This document shows positions 11,219-22,420 of a stretch of DNA of 64,000 nucleotides, in pieces (the first letter of the stretch is position 1; every line of letters begins with the position of its first letter). The stretch is from Bettongia penicillata ogilbyi (taxonomy: Eukaryota > Chordata > Mammalia > Diprotodontia > Potoroidae), in NCBI GenBank assembly GCA_023548195.1, contig JAJHZJ010000311.1:3739419-3803418 (forward strand), read 5' to 3'. The notes under the pieces were generated by a model. That model ran no database searches. It was not told the DNA's origin and saw only the letters and a list, made by a program, of their open reading frames with translations. The position numbers and the translations under genes were made by a program.

Positions 11219-11563
11219 TGTTGGGAGCCAGCACTTGGTGCTGGGCCCCTCACCCTTGAGGTCACCATGCCCTGAACTCTTTTCTGCAATAAGCAAGTAT
11301 CACAAGACCCTCTGCCAACAGATGTTGCAACCACAAAAGGGCTTGACCCCCCAGTTCCAGAAATTAACCACTAGATACTACCCTCGCCCTGGACCCTCCC
11401 TGTTCCTCTTCCCTGTTTCAATTACTATATAAGCTGTACCCTGAGCTAGATAAACTGAGACCTTGACAAATCTGCTTGGTCTCCCTCCTCTTCTCGCCCG
11501 TTTCTCTTTCAGGCTGGGTTCCCCTCGACCCCCCCGAATAACTGAGTCCCGGTGGACGGGACA
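11219..11563 (+). mobile_element. Solo LTR of an endogenous retrovirus (ERV2/ERVK-like)
   Basis: Starts 'tgttgggagcc', a start typical of class II (ERVK/IAP-like) LTRs, and ends '...gacgggaca'. A TATA box (tatataag, 11426-11433) sits where a promoter is expected. The flanks repeat: cacag at 11214-11218 and 11564-11568, or acacag if the last A is counted as flank. No gag/pol/env lies next to it, so this is a solo LTR left by recombination between two LTRs. The left duplicate overlaps the (CA)n, so the TSD is weaker than it looks. Confidence 0.75.
11426..11433 (+). promoter_or_regulatory. TATA box of the solo LTR
   Basis: tatataag inside the LTR, 137 bases before its 3' end, in the usual U3 position. 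Confidence 0.6.
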
Positions 11564-11568
11564 CACAG

Positions 11569-11790
11569 TCATTCACTCACTCACTCACTGAATTTGAAGT
11601 CAGAGTACCTGAGCTGAGTTCACACCAGCATGGACATTTATGATCTGTGTGACTTTTGGTAGGTCACAACAGCTATGGACCTAAACTTCTTACTTCTAAA
11701 ATGGGTATAATAGTATCTCCTTCACAGAGTGTTATGAAAAGAGTACTACAGAAATGTGAGCTATCATTGTTATTAATCCAACTCAAAGGG
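11569..11790 (+). mobile_element. (CACT)n followed by MIR SINE
   Basis: 'cattcactcactcactcact' leads into a sense MIR: 'gaagtcagagtacctgagct', 'ttctaaaatgggtataatag', 'cagagtgttatgaaaagagt'. Confidence 0.7.
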
Positions 11791-11865
11791 ATTTTAGTGT
11801 TCATACTAGAGGTCACAGAATCTTTTTTTTCTGAATCTCTGAACATTAAAATCCTTATCATGTGG

Positions 11866-11866
<1 letters not shown>

Positions 11867-11896
<30 letters not shown>
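11867..11896. repeat. Homopolymer of 30 G
   Basis: Thirty uninterrupted G between 'tgtggc' and 'cggtgag'. Open frames across it encode poly-Gly/poly-Pro and are artefacts. Confidence 0.95.
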
Positions 11897-11899
11897 CGG

Positions 11900-12590
11900 T
11901 GAGAAGACAAGATTAGCTTGTCAAATCTTCCTGAAGTTCTTCCTTTCCTGACTACAACCTCAGTCCTGAAGTAGCTACAAGACTTCTGGGTAAGAAGCAT
12001 TGAGATAAATGAAACAGTGATTAGCAGTCCATTCATATCATTTAAAAGTCCGTTCCCTTGAGCACTGGCAGCTCCCAATAGCTCCACTTCCCTCTTCACC
12101 ACCCTACCTCCTTCTCTGAGTGCCAAGCAAGAGAGAAGGCAGAGCCCCACAAGGACTTTGGCCTCCCTCTCCCTCCCTTTCTCCCTCCCTCTCTTGCACT
12201 GGCCAGCCAGGCCAGATGGATTATATCTTATTTCTCCTGGATTTGGCTGCAGGAATCAAACAGCATTTAAGGTCATTGATTGTTCCAAAGGCCAAGTGTA
12301 TAATGTACCAGAAAATGAGTTTTGAGTGCTTGGCAGGAGGCAGCTCAACTCTGGTCTCCACTTTAGCTCTACTCCAGTCTTGAAAAGAAAGTTCACGTAC
12401 ATAGTTGTGGGAGGCGGGCAAAGGATGGAAAATGGGGTGGCAGAGTTTGAGGACTTGATACCCCTTCCATTGTCCATGAAGTTTCATGAGAGTCTTACTT
12501 CTGGACCTAGGTGAGCCCTTCCTGTCTTCAGATTAAACCTCAGTTTTCACTCTCTCTATACAGAACCTCGTTCTCCTAATCTTATCCTCA
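11900..12590. other. Unique stretch, C/T-rich centre
   Basis: 12160-12200 is a (CCCT)-like pyrimidine tract. No recognised gene or element. Confidence 0.4.
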
Positions 12591-12592
12591 AT

Positions 12593-12668
12593 GTCTGTCT
12601 GTCTGTCTGTCTGCCTCTCTCTCTCTCTCAAAACACACACACATACACACACACAGACACACACATAC
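12593..12668. repeat. Compound microsatellite (GTCT)n(CT)n(CA)n
   Basis: Three adjoining simple repeats in order. Confidence 0.95.
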
Positions 12669-12739
12669 AAAACACAATGTTAGAAGTATTCTCACTTATT
12701 TATACCCTTATTTATACATTCTCTATTACCCATAACAGG

Positions 12740-12890
12740 AACAGTGTGACATACTAGAATGAGTCTTGGACTTTGAGTCAGAACATCTGAACTTCAGTTT
12801 CATCATCTATAAAATGGGTATAAAAAACATTTGTTCTTTCTACCTCTAAGGTTGGTTTCTTGGTTTGTTTTTAAAGAAAAATGCCTCATA
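12740..12890 (+). mobile_element. MIR SINE
   Basis: 'ttggactttgagtcagaaca', 'catctataaaatgggtataa'. Confidence 0.65.
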
Positions 12891-12929
12891 AATCTTAAGT
12901 AACTATATAAATGTAAGCTTTTTCCCATA

Positions 12930-12932
<3 letters not shown>

Positions 12933-12978
<46 letters not shown>
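12933..12978. repeat. (TA)23 microsatellite with decayed flank
   Basis: 46 bases of uninterrupted TA. 12979-13170 continues as degenerate 'catatat/acatgcata' text. Confidence 0.95.
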
Positions 12979-12984
<6 letters not shown>

Positions 12985-13394
12985 CTCATGTATATGCATA
13001 ATTCCTTTATGGCTATACACACATATTTACACAACCATATATATGCATATAGACATGTAGATTCACTTATGCAGATTCTCATATATTTCATATGCATGAT
13101 CAATACCATATAGACAGGAATATACCCACATTTTCACATGCATATTATATTTGCATAGGCACATATTGACAATCCAAGCAAAAATGCTTCCTTATGAGCT
13201 GATTGAATCAGCACGTTGGACAGCTCCCAAGTACTTCACCAACTCCATCCCTGGTCATCCCTACCCACTCCTAAAGTGACTCCTCTATGCATTTGTCTCA
13301 GCCTGTCAAAATTAGAGTCACAAAGACAGTGTAATTTTCTCCATAAGGTCCCAGTAAAAGTTTACAAATGAGATATGACTATAAAGATCAAACA

Positions 13395-13605
13395 CTGCTC
13401 ACATTTTAAGCTTAATAAAGCACCCTCCCAAGAACAATCCTGCGAGGGTTGTAGTACTGGTGTTATTATTTCCGCTTTCTAGATGAAGAAACTGAGGGCG
13501 AGAGAGGTTGTGTGGATTATTCATAGTCACATAGTTTTTATCAGAAGCAAGATTTAAATTCGGATCTCTAGATTCCAAGTCCTGTGAATTCTCCTTCCAA
13601 TATAA
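13395..13605 (-). mobile_element. MIR SINE, antisense
   Basis: 'gatgaagaaactgagggcga', 'agtcacatagtttttatcag', 'ttcggatctctagattccaa'. Confidence 0.75.
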
Positions 13606-13639
13606 AACAATATGGATTTTCAGAGAGTGTGTGAAAACA

Positions 13640-14790
13640 AAGATGGAGTGATCATAGCAGGGACATGTTACAACATGCTTAAACTTGCAGCAACAGGATT
13701 TGCAATGTCAGTGAGTCATATGCTAGTAGCTTTGCAGAGTAGAATTGTCTACTATTTTCTTTTGGGATGAAGATAGATAACCAATATTCAGAGCAAAGAA
13801 TTAAAATCAAGCTTAAGGAGAAGTGCATTGCAAATCTGCAGTAAGACACTTGATATGTTAAAAGATATTTGCATAGAGTATGTAAGGTCAAGAGTAAGAC
13901 TTTTTGGCTGGCAGTAAAGATTTATATTTGTCAGAGAAGATGGCAGATGTCTATTATGAGGCATGGATTGGTCATCTAATCATTGATAAAAATGTTAAGA
14001 TGTTCGGAAATTTCATCCTCTCAAATCAATAACTCACTGTGAGGATGATGGCTACAGAGTGAAATTTGTGTAGAGTACCATACTGCTAGAAAACTTGAAC
14101 TTAAAAGAGTCTCTAGAAAGACTGCTATCTATTTCATACAAGGAAGAGAAGTGGTGAAGCTTTGTCATTTGTTCTGAACTTTCAAGGGAAGCCAAACAAA
14201 ATAACACATTGCTGAAGAAAATAGTCATTGGTGATGAAATGAGAAATTCTGGCATGCAGAAACAAAGCACCAATGCCTATAGTGGAAAACTCAGTCTCAT
14301 GACTCAAGAAACAACATATGTCATGCTCATAGGGGGAAGAGACACTGTTGACTTGTTCCTTTGACATCAATTGTCATTGTACATGCCAAATTCATCCCAC
14401 AAGGCCAAATGGTCAAATTTTGAAAAGAAGTTCCAAAGTTCTTGAAGGGACTCTATGAAGCACAAAGTGTGAGCTGCTACCCAGTGCTAACTTCTTCAAC
14501 AGTAAGATGTTTCAGGACCTATTGTACTTTCTGAAAAATCAGATTGGAACAAAATCCCAGCCTGAGCACCTACCTTAACCATCAGACTTGATTCTAAATG
14601 ACTTTGGGTCATGCCTTAAAACCAGTCACCCTCTGAGATTGGCCTCCATTGAAGATGTTCAGAAGACTGTTCTGAAGGCGATTCCAAAAAGGGAATTCTA
14701 TTAATGTTCTGAGCAATGGCAGCAACTTGGAATAACTATATAGCCACTCATGGTGACTACTTTGAAGGATACAATACTCATTTGGATTTA
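13640..14790 (+). pseudogene. Fossil mariner-like transposase
   Basis: Conceptual translation in shifting plus frames gives scattered but ordered matches to mariner transposases. 'LLKKIVIGDEM' near 14210 aligns with the VxTGDExW block carrying the first catalytic Asp. 'HAKFIPQGQMVK' near 14378 aligns with the H-x-F-x-P-x-GQ-T-V-N block. 'SIEDVQKTV' near 14650 and 'ATHGDYFEG' near 14745 align with the C-terminal IEDIQ and SQG-YFEGD blocks. Stops and frameshifts are frequent and no complete frame survives. I could not place terminal inverted repeats, so the ends are approximate. The family is inferred from motif order and is moderately sure. Confidence 0.6.
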
Positions 14791-15423
14791 TAAACTTTCA
14801 CATGTCTGTTTAAATACTTATCCCTTTACTTAGTAATTATAGACACCATTGCTCTCCTGATGGCATACTGGCCCAGGTTTATTCCTTAGGAGCCACCTGT
14901 CAATTTGGCCCAGAGGAAGTAAAACACAGGGCAGATGATTTTTAATGTGTATTTTTTGTGGGGAGGAGAGTGACAGAAATAAACTCTGCATGTCAAAAAG
15001 TGAGAACAGAGAGAAGCATGGGGATAATGCCAGGCAGGGGAAGGAGAAAAGGGGGAACAGGCCTAATGTGATGAAATGCCTGGATTGGAAAGAAGCACAC
15101 AAATGAGTGCTATGGGACCCCAAAAGAAGATGAGGATAAAATATAAACCACACTTCAGGCCCACCCTGTGTTAACATTGCTCATATAACAATGAAATTTT
15201 GAAAGAATATCATTAATGTATTATAACAAAACCCTGCCATGCATTAGTTGATCCATGATCTTATCAAGACAGATCACAGATCCTGTGTCATTCTTGCCCA
15301 TGACATCCCACAGATCCTCCATAGGTCCATTCAGTCCATTTGCAACATTGTTCTTATGGATCTTGCTATCATCTGTAACATTATTTCAAATACGATCATG
15401 TTTATCTGGAACCAACAGAGAAT
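14791..15423. other. Unique stretch, no element recognised
   Basis: A 115-codon minus frame (14830-15177) has no recognisable domain. Confidence 0.4.
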
Positions 15424-15605
15424 ATTGTGACATAGAAAGTTTACTGAATTTGGAATCAGAGGACCTGATTCACATCTTGATTCTGCTGTTTTAATACCTA
15501 GATAAGCTTGGTCAAATCATTTAATTTCCCTGGATCTTAGTTTCCTCGTTTGTAAAATGAGAGGGTTGAAGTAGGTAGTCTCTAAGGTTCCTCCCAGTTT
15601 TGAAT
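15424..15605 (+). mobile_element. THER-1/MIR SINE
   Basis: 'ttggaatcagaggacctgat', 'tttcctcgtttgtaaaatga', tail 'ctctaaggttcctcccagtt'. Confidence 0.75.
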
Positions 15606-15784
15606 ACACTGGATTAATGACATTAGGTGGGCTATGTAATTATCCCACCCTTCAGCTACATCTAGTTCAACCATAGAAGAGCAACAGTCAAGTGAGCTTT
15701 GTGAGAAAATTCCTAGGACCTCTACTTCCTGGGATCAGATCCTTCCTAGAACTCATCGGGGAAACTATACTCTAGAAGCAGGGA

Positions 15785-15905
15785 TTATTTTATACTACAA
15801 ACATTTGCTAAGCTGCTATTACATGCAGAATATTATGCTGAAAATACAATGTTTGCGAATGATAGAGTCCTTACCCTGATGAAGCTCATAAGCTAAATTT
15901 CACTG
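15785..15905 (-). mobile_element. L2 3' region, antisense
   Basis: 'catttgctaagctgctatta' ... 'gagtccttaccctgatgaag' parallels 4480-4645 and 61275-61400. Confidence 0.6.
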
Positions 15906-16324
15906 CTCTCTAACCTCTGGTTCAAGATTCTGATCTCTTGACCTGCTGGATTCCTGATCTTAGATCTGTATCAAAGGTCTTTGGCACCCTCCCACTAATT
16001 ACCTTAATCTCTTCTGCCACAGGTGGCCATACTCCCTTCTATCCCTGTTGCTGCATGATTCAGACAAACACATCTCTTCCATGGTTTCTTCTAAAAGAAA
16101 AAAGAATATACATTCAGAAATCATGTATGAGGAGCAAAGCCATTTTTAAAAAATAACTATACAAAATAATTTGACCCAAAACAGACAGAATGACCCCAAG
16201 CTCACAGGACTATCCTAACCAACTGAAAATTCACAAGCTAAATCTTCAGTCCATGATGATTCCTAAGGCTCTGGAGTTTCCTGTTACCATAGGATACCAA
16301 ATAAAAATGCTATGAAAAGTCAGA

Positions 16325-16500
16325 AAATTAGAGCAAAGGAGGACTTTAAAGATCACAGAAGGCAAACTCCTTAGGAAACCAAAGCACAGAGAGAGGAAGT
16401 GATTGTCCTTGGATCATACAGTCAGTATGTAGCAAATATGAGATCAGTACTCAGGTTGTCTGACTCTGAATCCAGCACTCTTGCATCTGTACTATGTATC
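16325..16500 (-). mobile_element. MIR-class SINE, antisense
   Basis: 'aaaccaaagcacagagagag', 'tcatacagtcagtatgtagc', 'ctgactctgaatccagcact'. Confidence 0.6.
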
Positions 16501-16631
16501 TTCCCATTCCCAGAGCAACCTTCACATTCTAAGATAGACAGAGCTAGATATTCTGAGCATTCATTCATTCACTCTACAATCCCAGACTGTCCATCCCCTC
16601 AAACAGCAATACTGCCTTCTTAGAGGGCAGG

Positions 16632-16685
16632 TGGGGGGGAGAGAGAGACAAAGAGACAGAGAGACACACACACACGCACACACAG
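16632..16685. repeat. G/GA/CA simple repeat
   Basis: Gs, then (GA)n, then (CA)n with one CG interruption. Confidence 0.9.
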
Positions 16686-16689
16686 ATGA

Positions 16690-17954
16690 CATGCACATCC
16701 TCACTATAAGAACATGTCTGTGTTAAAGCTTCTTATTCTTGCCGCTCTGCTATTCTTCTAACCCTGTCCTGTGCATAGAAGGATCAGGACCCACTGATCC
16801 CGAACTCTGTTCATGATCTTGACTAGTGCCTTTCTGATTTCTGACACTGGCATTTAAACTGGCTTATTGTTATAGGGATCTGTGAAACTGAAAGTTGCTC
16901 TTGGACTCCCTCTCCCCCATCTTCTCTCCTATTGGGAGGCTAGAACTTGAGGAAATGGGCTTATATTGCAACAAGAGGGAGGGCAATTATGTGGGAAAAG
17001 GAACTTCCTGCTAGGCTATCTAAATCCAAGAACAGGAGAAAGAGGGAATCTCCATAACCTTTGACTTGCTGTGAGAAAAACAGAGACAAGGGAACTAGAT
17101 TGGAAAATCCCTTTTTGCCAACCTACTGCAACCTACATAGGGAAGTCATGAGTGTCTCAAGACAACTGCTTGGCATGAAGGAGGGTAGTTTTGCAGGCTC
17201 TCTGAAAATTCCAATGTCGTCATTTAATAGGAAAGATCTCTGCTAATGAATGCCAGGGATAACACTGGCTTCTTAATAGGACCTTTAATGAAGACTCATT
17301 TCAGCTTTTATTAACATAGAGGAGGAATAAACATTGTTTCCCTAGCCATCAGGCATCAGCAGGAATGAAAATCAGTACCTTAAGCATTCTCCCAATCCCT
17401 GCCTCCTGGATCTCTATTGAAACAAATGCAATTATGATCCCTATTAGCTCCCAGTACAGCAGGAAGAAATGTGATTAGACTTATAGAAGAACTTATTTTG
17501 AGCATGGGCAGGACACTATATATCGGAAAGTGTATGGCATCTTCTTTGAAGCCTGTCTCTCTTTCTGGGGTCCTGGGTACATGTCATCCTAGCTAGAGGC
17601 CAAAGGGGGGACAAGATAAAAAGGGGTTCCTACAAGATTGTGATGTCTCCGAAATGTGAGCCCTAGCCCTGAACACAGTTCAGGAGTCCTACTTAATTGT
17701 CCCATTTCCTAAATCATTGCTGTCTTGGGCCCCAGTGGGAAACCCCAGTAGGAAGATGAGAATAACTATGAAACAAGTCCATTATTATCCCATCTTTGCT
17801 GCTTAACCCATCCACCAACAGTTAGCACACAATCACCAAGTTAATTAGATGAGTCTCTGGGCCCCAACCAGTTAATCAGGCTGAACTAAGCACCAACGTG
17901 TCAAGAGCACCATACTAGGCACCAGGCAGAGACTCAGAGGAAGAGGCAGCCATG
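16690..17954. other. Long apparently unique stretch (possible non-coding conserved DNA)
   Basis: No repeat family is recognised over about 1.2 kb. 17775-17880 holds several TAAT-core words ('agttaattagatga', 'agttaatcagg'). No recognisable protein. Confidence 0.4.
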
Positions 17955-18300
17955 GAAAGAGCCCATAACCAGGTTTCAGGAGATGTGAATTTAAAATCTG
18001 TCATTACCTCTTTGACCTGGGCAAGGTCAATACCCCTGCTGTAGGTTTAGTGCCTTCATTTGTAATACGAAGGGGTTGAATTAGACTGTCGGCTCTAGTG
18101 CTCTTGGAGAGCTCCCAACATAATGGGGAGATAGACATACCTCTATTGAACAACACTCAAGTAAATTCATAATTAATATCTAACTGCTCTGAGACCAGAA
18201 GCAGTCAAGAGGTAATCAGTTAGGTGAAGCAAATCTAGGAGGGCTTCCGGCAGGAGGTAAAATGAGAGCAGAGCTTGGAGTAAGGGGAAGGAAAAACATA
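17955..18300. mobile_element. MIR SINE (+) followed by L2 fragment (-)
   Basis: 17955-18110: 'tcaggagatgtgaatttaaa ... catttgtaatacgaaggggt' (sense MIR). 18110-18300: 'agggcttccggcaggaggta aaatgagagcagagc' is antisense L2. Confidence 0.6.
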
Positions 18301-18329
18301 ATCATCATTGTAATGGCTCCTTGAAACAA

Positions 18330-18640
18330 TCCTAGGGCGCAGGCAGCACAAATAATATTAGCCTTGTTTTATAGAAGAGGAAGAACTGACTCTGGGGTCA
18401 GAAAACCTAGGTTCAAATCCTAGGGCTAGCACTTACTGTGTGACCATAAGCAAGTCACTTAACTTCCCTCACCCTCAGTTTCCTCATCTGTAAAATTAGG
18501 GAGGGGCTGGAGTGAATGGCCTCTTAGGGGTTTTTCAATTCTACTTTTATGATCTGATATGCATCAGATCTACATCTATGACTTGCCCATGGTCACAGGG
18601 CTAACAGATTTTAGAGCAAGGAGAACCAGAACTGGCACTG
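18330..18640. mobile_element. THER-1 SINE (+) nested inside antisense MIR
   Basis: The antisense MIR begins at about 18330 ('ccttgttttatagaagagg') and resumes at about 18575 ('acttgcccatggtcacaggg'). The gap is filled by a complete-looking sense SINE, 18366-18560 ('gttcaaatcctagggctagc', 'gtttcctcatctgtaaaatt'). Confidence 0.75.
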
Positions 18641-19389
18641 ACCTATTAGGGAGCAAACGGTGCTTCACCCTAAGCCCCAGCATCAAGGAAGGGGGCCCTT
18701 CCCCTCTCCATCTCCCACCCCTGTGACTTGGCTTGAAGAGCTTGCACAACCTCTCCATAAGACTCTCCATAGACCAGGCCACTCCCTGCAAGCTGAGGAG
18801 TGATCCCTACCTACCCTTTTTGCCATTGTGAGTCACCCTTCCATTGAAGTTGTCCCTAATCCACAGCCCTATAGCCAGGATTCAAACCCAAATCTACTAG
18901 AGCCCAGATCTAGAACTTTTACACTATATCAGACTGATTATGTAGAGAAACCTGTTAGGGTTTCTTCCTAAGGGGGCAACTCACCTGCCAGTGGTAGGTT
19001 GATTTGATAGAGTAGAAAATCAGTGTTGGCACTCAAAGTCCAAAAGGGGAGACAAGGTGGGGATGAGGAAAGTCCTATCCCAGACAAGGAAGGAGATGGT
19101 GCCAGTGCCCACTTTGACCTGTGGTTTTATTCATTTTACTTTTCCCGCCTGGCTCCTGGAACCAGGTTGGAAATGGAGACTTTACAGCTCAATGAATTCA
19201 TCAATAAGATTTCATTAAAATGCAAAGGGGAGCTTGGAGATTTTAAGAACCATCGCATCTGACTTAATCTATTTTTCCACTGAGGTTTATACCCCATCTG
19301 CTCATATAGCCACCGGCTGGAAGCTGCCCCTGGAGAGAGGGCATGATGACCCTGGAGAAGCAGAGGCTCTGATCAGGGGGCATTTAATA
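18641..19389. other. Unique stretch
   Basis: 19170-19275 is A/T-rich with 'atgaattcatcaataa' and looks like single-copy non-coding sequence. No gene recognised. Confidence 0.4.
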
Positions 19390-19860
19390 GAGGCAATGTG
19401 GTATGATGCTTAGCGCACTCGATCTCCAGTCAAAAGACCGGAGACTGAAATCAGACTCTGCCATTTAGCACCTATGTGACATTAGGCAGGTACCCTGGCT
19501 TCTCAGGACCTCATTTCTTCACCTGTAAAATACTAATAATTGGCATTTAAAAGGCAGTTTGGCTTAGTGAGTGGAAAACCAGGACAGGAGTCAGTAAGAC
19601 CTGGATTCAAGTCAAAAATCACTTAACCCCCCCAGTGCCCAGGGGCAACTCTCTAGAATTAACATTCTGAGCAGTAGCCAATCTGCATTGATAGAGGGAG
19701 TTTCCTTGCTGGGTGTTCCCTTACCCAATGATATCACAGATCTGGCTGGTCTAGGGGGGAAAAAAACCACTAGTATTTGCATAGTTTTAAAGTCTGCAAG
19801 TGATTTACATACATAATTTCATTTGAGCCTTAAGACAACTCTGCCAGGTAATAGAAAGAA
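19390..19860. mobile_element. Three adjoining SINEs
   Basis: MIR (+) 19390-19545 ('tgaaatcagactctgccatt'), Mar1-relative SINE (+) 19545-19760 ending in 'ggggcaactctctagaatta ... ctgcattgatagagggagtt', and an antisense MIR piece 19770-19860. Confidence 0.65.
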
Positions 19861-20372
19861 TATGCCATTTACACTAGTAAGAATGACAGACAGTAGGGTG
19901 AGAGGAAGGGCAAAAGTAGAGACCCAGATGAATGGCTGCAGGAGAATCTGAAGATCGCTTTCAGCTCAGTAACTCTAGGAAGTCTTGGGGAGGAGGTGCC
20001 CCACCCCCACCCCCAGGCTGGTTCCCAAAGAAAAATCAGATTTCAACTGGCAGCAATGAAGCTAGGTGGAGCAAGATGGACCGTCTGCATGAACCCACAG
20101 AAGCAGAAAAGTGAGAAATGAGATTAAGGAACAGCTAATGGTGCAGATGCAGTTTGGTTGGAATGTAGAATATGAAGGGAAGTAATGTGAAATGAGTCTG
20201 GAAAGGTAGGTCAGCTTGTGGGGGGATTTAAAAACCCGGCTGAGGAATGTGTGTCACATCCTCTCCTCCCCAAGTCCTCTCTGCTCACAGAGACAACAGG
20301 GACCAGTGAACAGCATTGAGAGGGAGCCAGTTACTAATCCCTTTGGACAAGAGTCAGAAGACCCTCCGGCCC
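19861..20372. other. Unique stretch before L1
   Basis: No element recognised. Confidence 0.4.
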
Positions 20373-20389
20373 CACTATGACTACTTTTT
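20373..20389. repeat. Left TSD of the L1
   Basis: Identical to 21413-21429. Confidence 0.9.
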
Positions 20390-21412
20390 TTAAATTTCTT
20401 TTCAGCATTCTACAATCACTTTTCTTTCCCCTCCCTTTCCCCTTTCCTCCCTATGTCCCCACTCCCTCTCTGAGACAGCATACAGTTTTACATAGCTTCT
20501 ACACATACATTCCTATTAAATACATTTTCACCTTAGTCATGTTGCATAGAAGAATTAAAATGAATGGGAGAAATCATAAAACAAACCAAAACATAATACC
20601 AAAGAAAATGATCTGCTACATTCTGTGATCGAATTCCATAGTTCTTTCTCCAGCTGTGGAAGGCATTTTGCCTTAAGAGACCCTTGGGAATTATTTAAGT
20701 CCTTGCATTACAATGAAGGGCTAAGTCTATCAGAAAAATTCCTTACACACCGTGGTTGTTGCCATGTACAAAGTTCTCCTGGTTCTGTTCCTTTCACTCA
20801 GCATCAGTTCATATAAGCCTTTCCAGGCCTCTCTGAAGTCTTCTTGTTCATCATTTCTTACAGCACAGTAGTATTCCATTACATTCATATACCACAATTT
20901 ATTTAACCATTCCCCAGTTGATGGGCATCCCCTTGATTTCCAGTTTTTGGCCACCACAAAGAGAGTTGCTATAAATATTTTTGTACATGTGAGACCCTTT
21001 CCCATTTTTATGATCACTTGGGGATACAGTTCCAGAAGCAATATTGCTGGGTCAAAGGGTATGTACATTTGTACGTATGTATGCCCTTTGGGCATAGTTC
21101 CAAATTGCTCTCCAGAATGGTTGGATCAGCTCACAGTTCCACCAACAATGAATTAGTGTTCCAACTCTTCCACATCTTCTCCAACATTTATCATCTTCCT
21201 GTTTTGTCATGTTAGCCAATCTGGTAGGTGTGATGTGGTATCTCAGAGTGGTTTTGATTTGCATCTCTCTAATCAATAGTGATTTAGAGCACTTTTTCAT
21301 ATGACTATAGAGAGCTTTAATTTCTTCCTCTGAAAACTGCCTGTTCATATCCTTTGATGATTTATCAATTGGGGAATTACTTGTTTGCTTGTACATTTGA
21401 CTCAGTTCTCTA
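20390..21412 (-). mobile_element. 5'-truncated L1 LINE (3' end, with TSD)
   Basis: The 3' end of a marsupial L1 in antisense: C-terminal ORF2 coding region, 3' UTR, then a short T-run (A-tail) at the left end. A 17-bp exact TSD (cactatgactacttttt) flanks it at 20373-20389 and 21413-21429. The short tail and 5' truncation are typical of target-primed reverse transcription. The frame is broken near 21060-21095, so it is not autonomous. Confidence 0.9.
20730..21396 (-). pseudogene. L1 ORF2 C-terminal remnant
   Basis: Two overlapping minus frames (21052-21396, then 20730-21095) join across a frameshift. The first holds the Cys-rich C-terminal motif of L1 ORF2p, 'CWRRCGRVGTLIHCWWNC', followed by 'IQPFWRAIWN'. 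The second continues with 'YMNVMEYYCAVRNDE', also L1-typical. The endonuclease and RT domains are absent through 5' truncation. Confidence 0.85.
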
Positions 21413-21429
21413 CACTATGACTACTTTTT
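21413..21429. repeat. Right TSD of the L1
   Basis: Identical to 20373-20389. Confidence 0.9.
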
Positions 21430-21554
21430 AAAGAAACTGATGCTCTCAGGCAATTTTTTTAAAAAAGACTTCCTGCTTAGGAACCTTGGAGGAGGGAGAG
21501 GACCCAAGGCAACAGAGAAGCTAGGCATTTGGGCTGCCTGTTGACTGGCTGGCA

Positions 21555-22420
21555 AACACACTTTTATCATGCTCTCCCCTGCTCAAAAATGTTGTATGGC
21601 TCTCTATTACTTACAGGATAGAGCCAAGGGCCTTCATGGCCCACAGAAACGATAGAGCTAGTGGTGAGTCACAAGGTTAGGAAACCAAAGTTATCACCAC
21701 AGTTCCCTGATCCCCTCTTGCTGTTGAGGGAGAAGGGAGTAAGAGAGGAAAGCATGAACTGATGGTATGGGAGTTTCCACTAGATACACCATAAAGCAGG
21801 AAGGCTGTGCTCCTATGAGTGGTTTGGTAGAAGAGACCAGTGTAGAGTGGGTGAGCAGCTCCTGTGATATAAATGGGATGCATTTCAGAGGAGACTAAGC
21901 AGTGTGGTGTCCATGAGACATTGTAAAGTGTCACTGGGCAACCTGGCCATCTGATCCCAACATACCTTCTCTCCTACATAACTCTACCTCCTACCATATT
22001 GGTCTCTTCCTGTCCTCAATATTAAATCCCATCTCCTACATAAAGCCCACACTAACCACCCCAGCTCTCAGTGATGCCTACTACTCTGAACTCCTACAGC
22101 TCCCTCTGTCTGTATTACCCACTTGGTCCTTATAGATATCCCAGTATTGCTATTTCTTCTGCATGTATGATTTATCTCAATAGAATATAAGCTCCTTCAG
22201 GGAAGAGATTATTTTTTGAAATCCTTGTACCTGTTTCTTTGTATCTTTAGCACCTAGCACAGAGCCTATGACACATAGTGAGAACATAGCTGAATGAATG
22301 TTTGTGAATGAATACATGTTATCTCTGACATTAGATGGCCAGTTCCTTAAGGACAAGGGCCTTATGTATTTTCCCTTGTTCCTCTCCCGTGCCTTGTATA
22401 TACTAGTCATTTAATTAATA
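21555..22420 (+). mobile_element. L2 LINE, interrupted
   Basis: 'tgtatggctctctattactt acaggatagagcc' (21590s) is L2 coding sequence. L2 resumes at about 21950 and runs to the 3' end at 22320 ('gtatctttagcacctagcac'), with a second 3'-end fragment at 22330-22420. 21645-21945 is not L2 and is unidentified. Confidence 0.65.

Noticed and set aside
11020..11432. Frames of 104-117 codons on both strands.
   Set aside because: Mostly (CA)n microsatellite translated as His/Thr or Cys/Val repeats.
11806..12150. 114-codon minus frame with poly-Pro.
   Set aside because: The poly-Pro is the 30-base G run read backwards.
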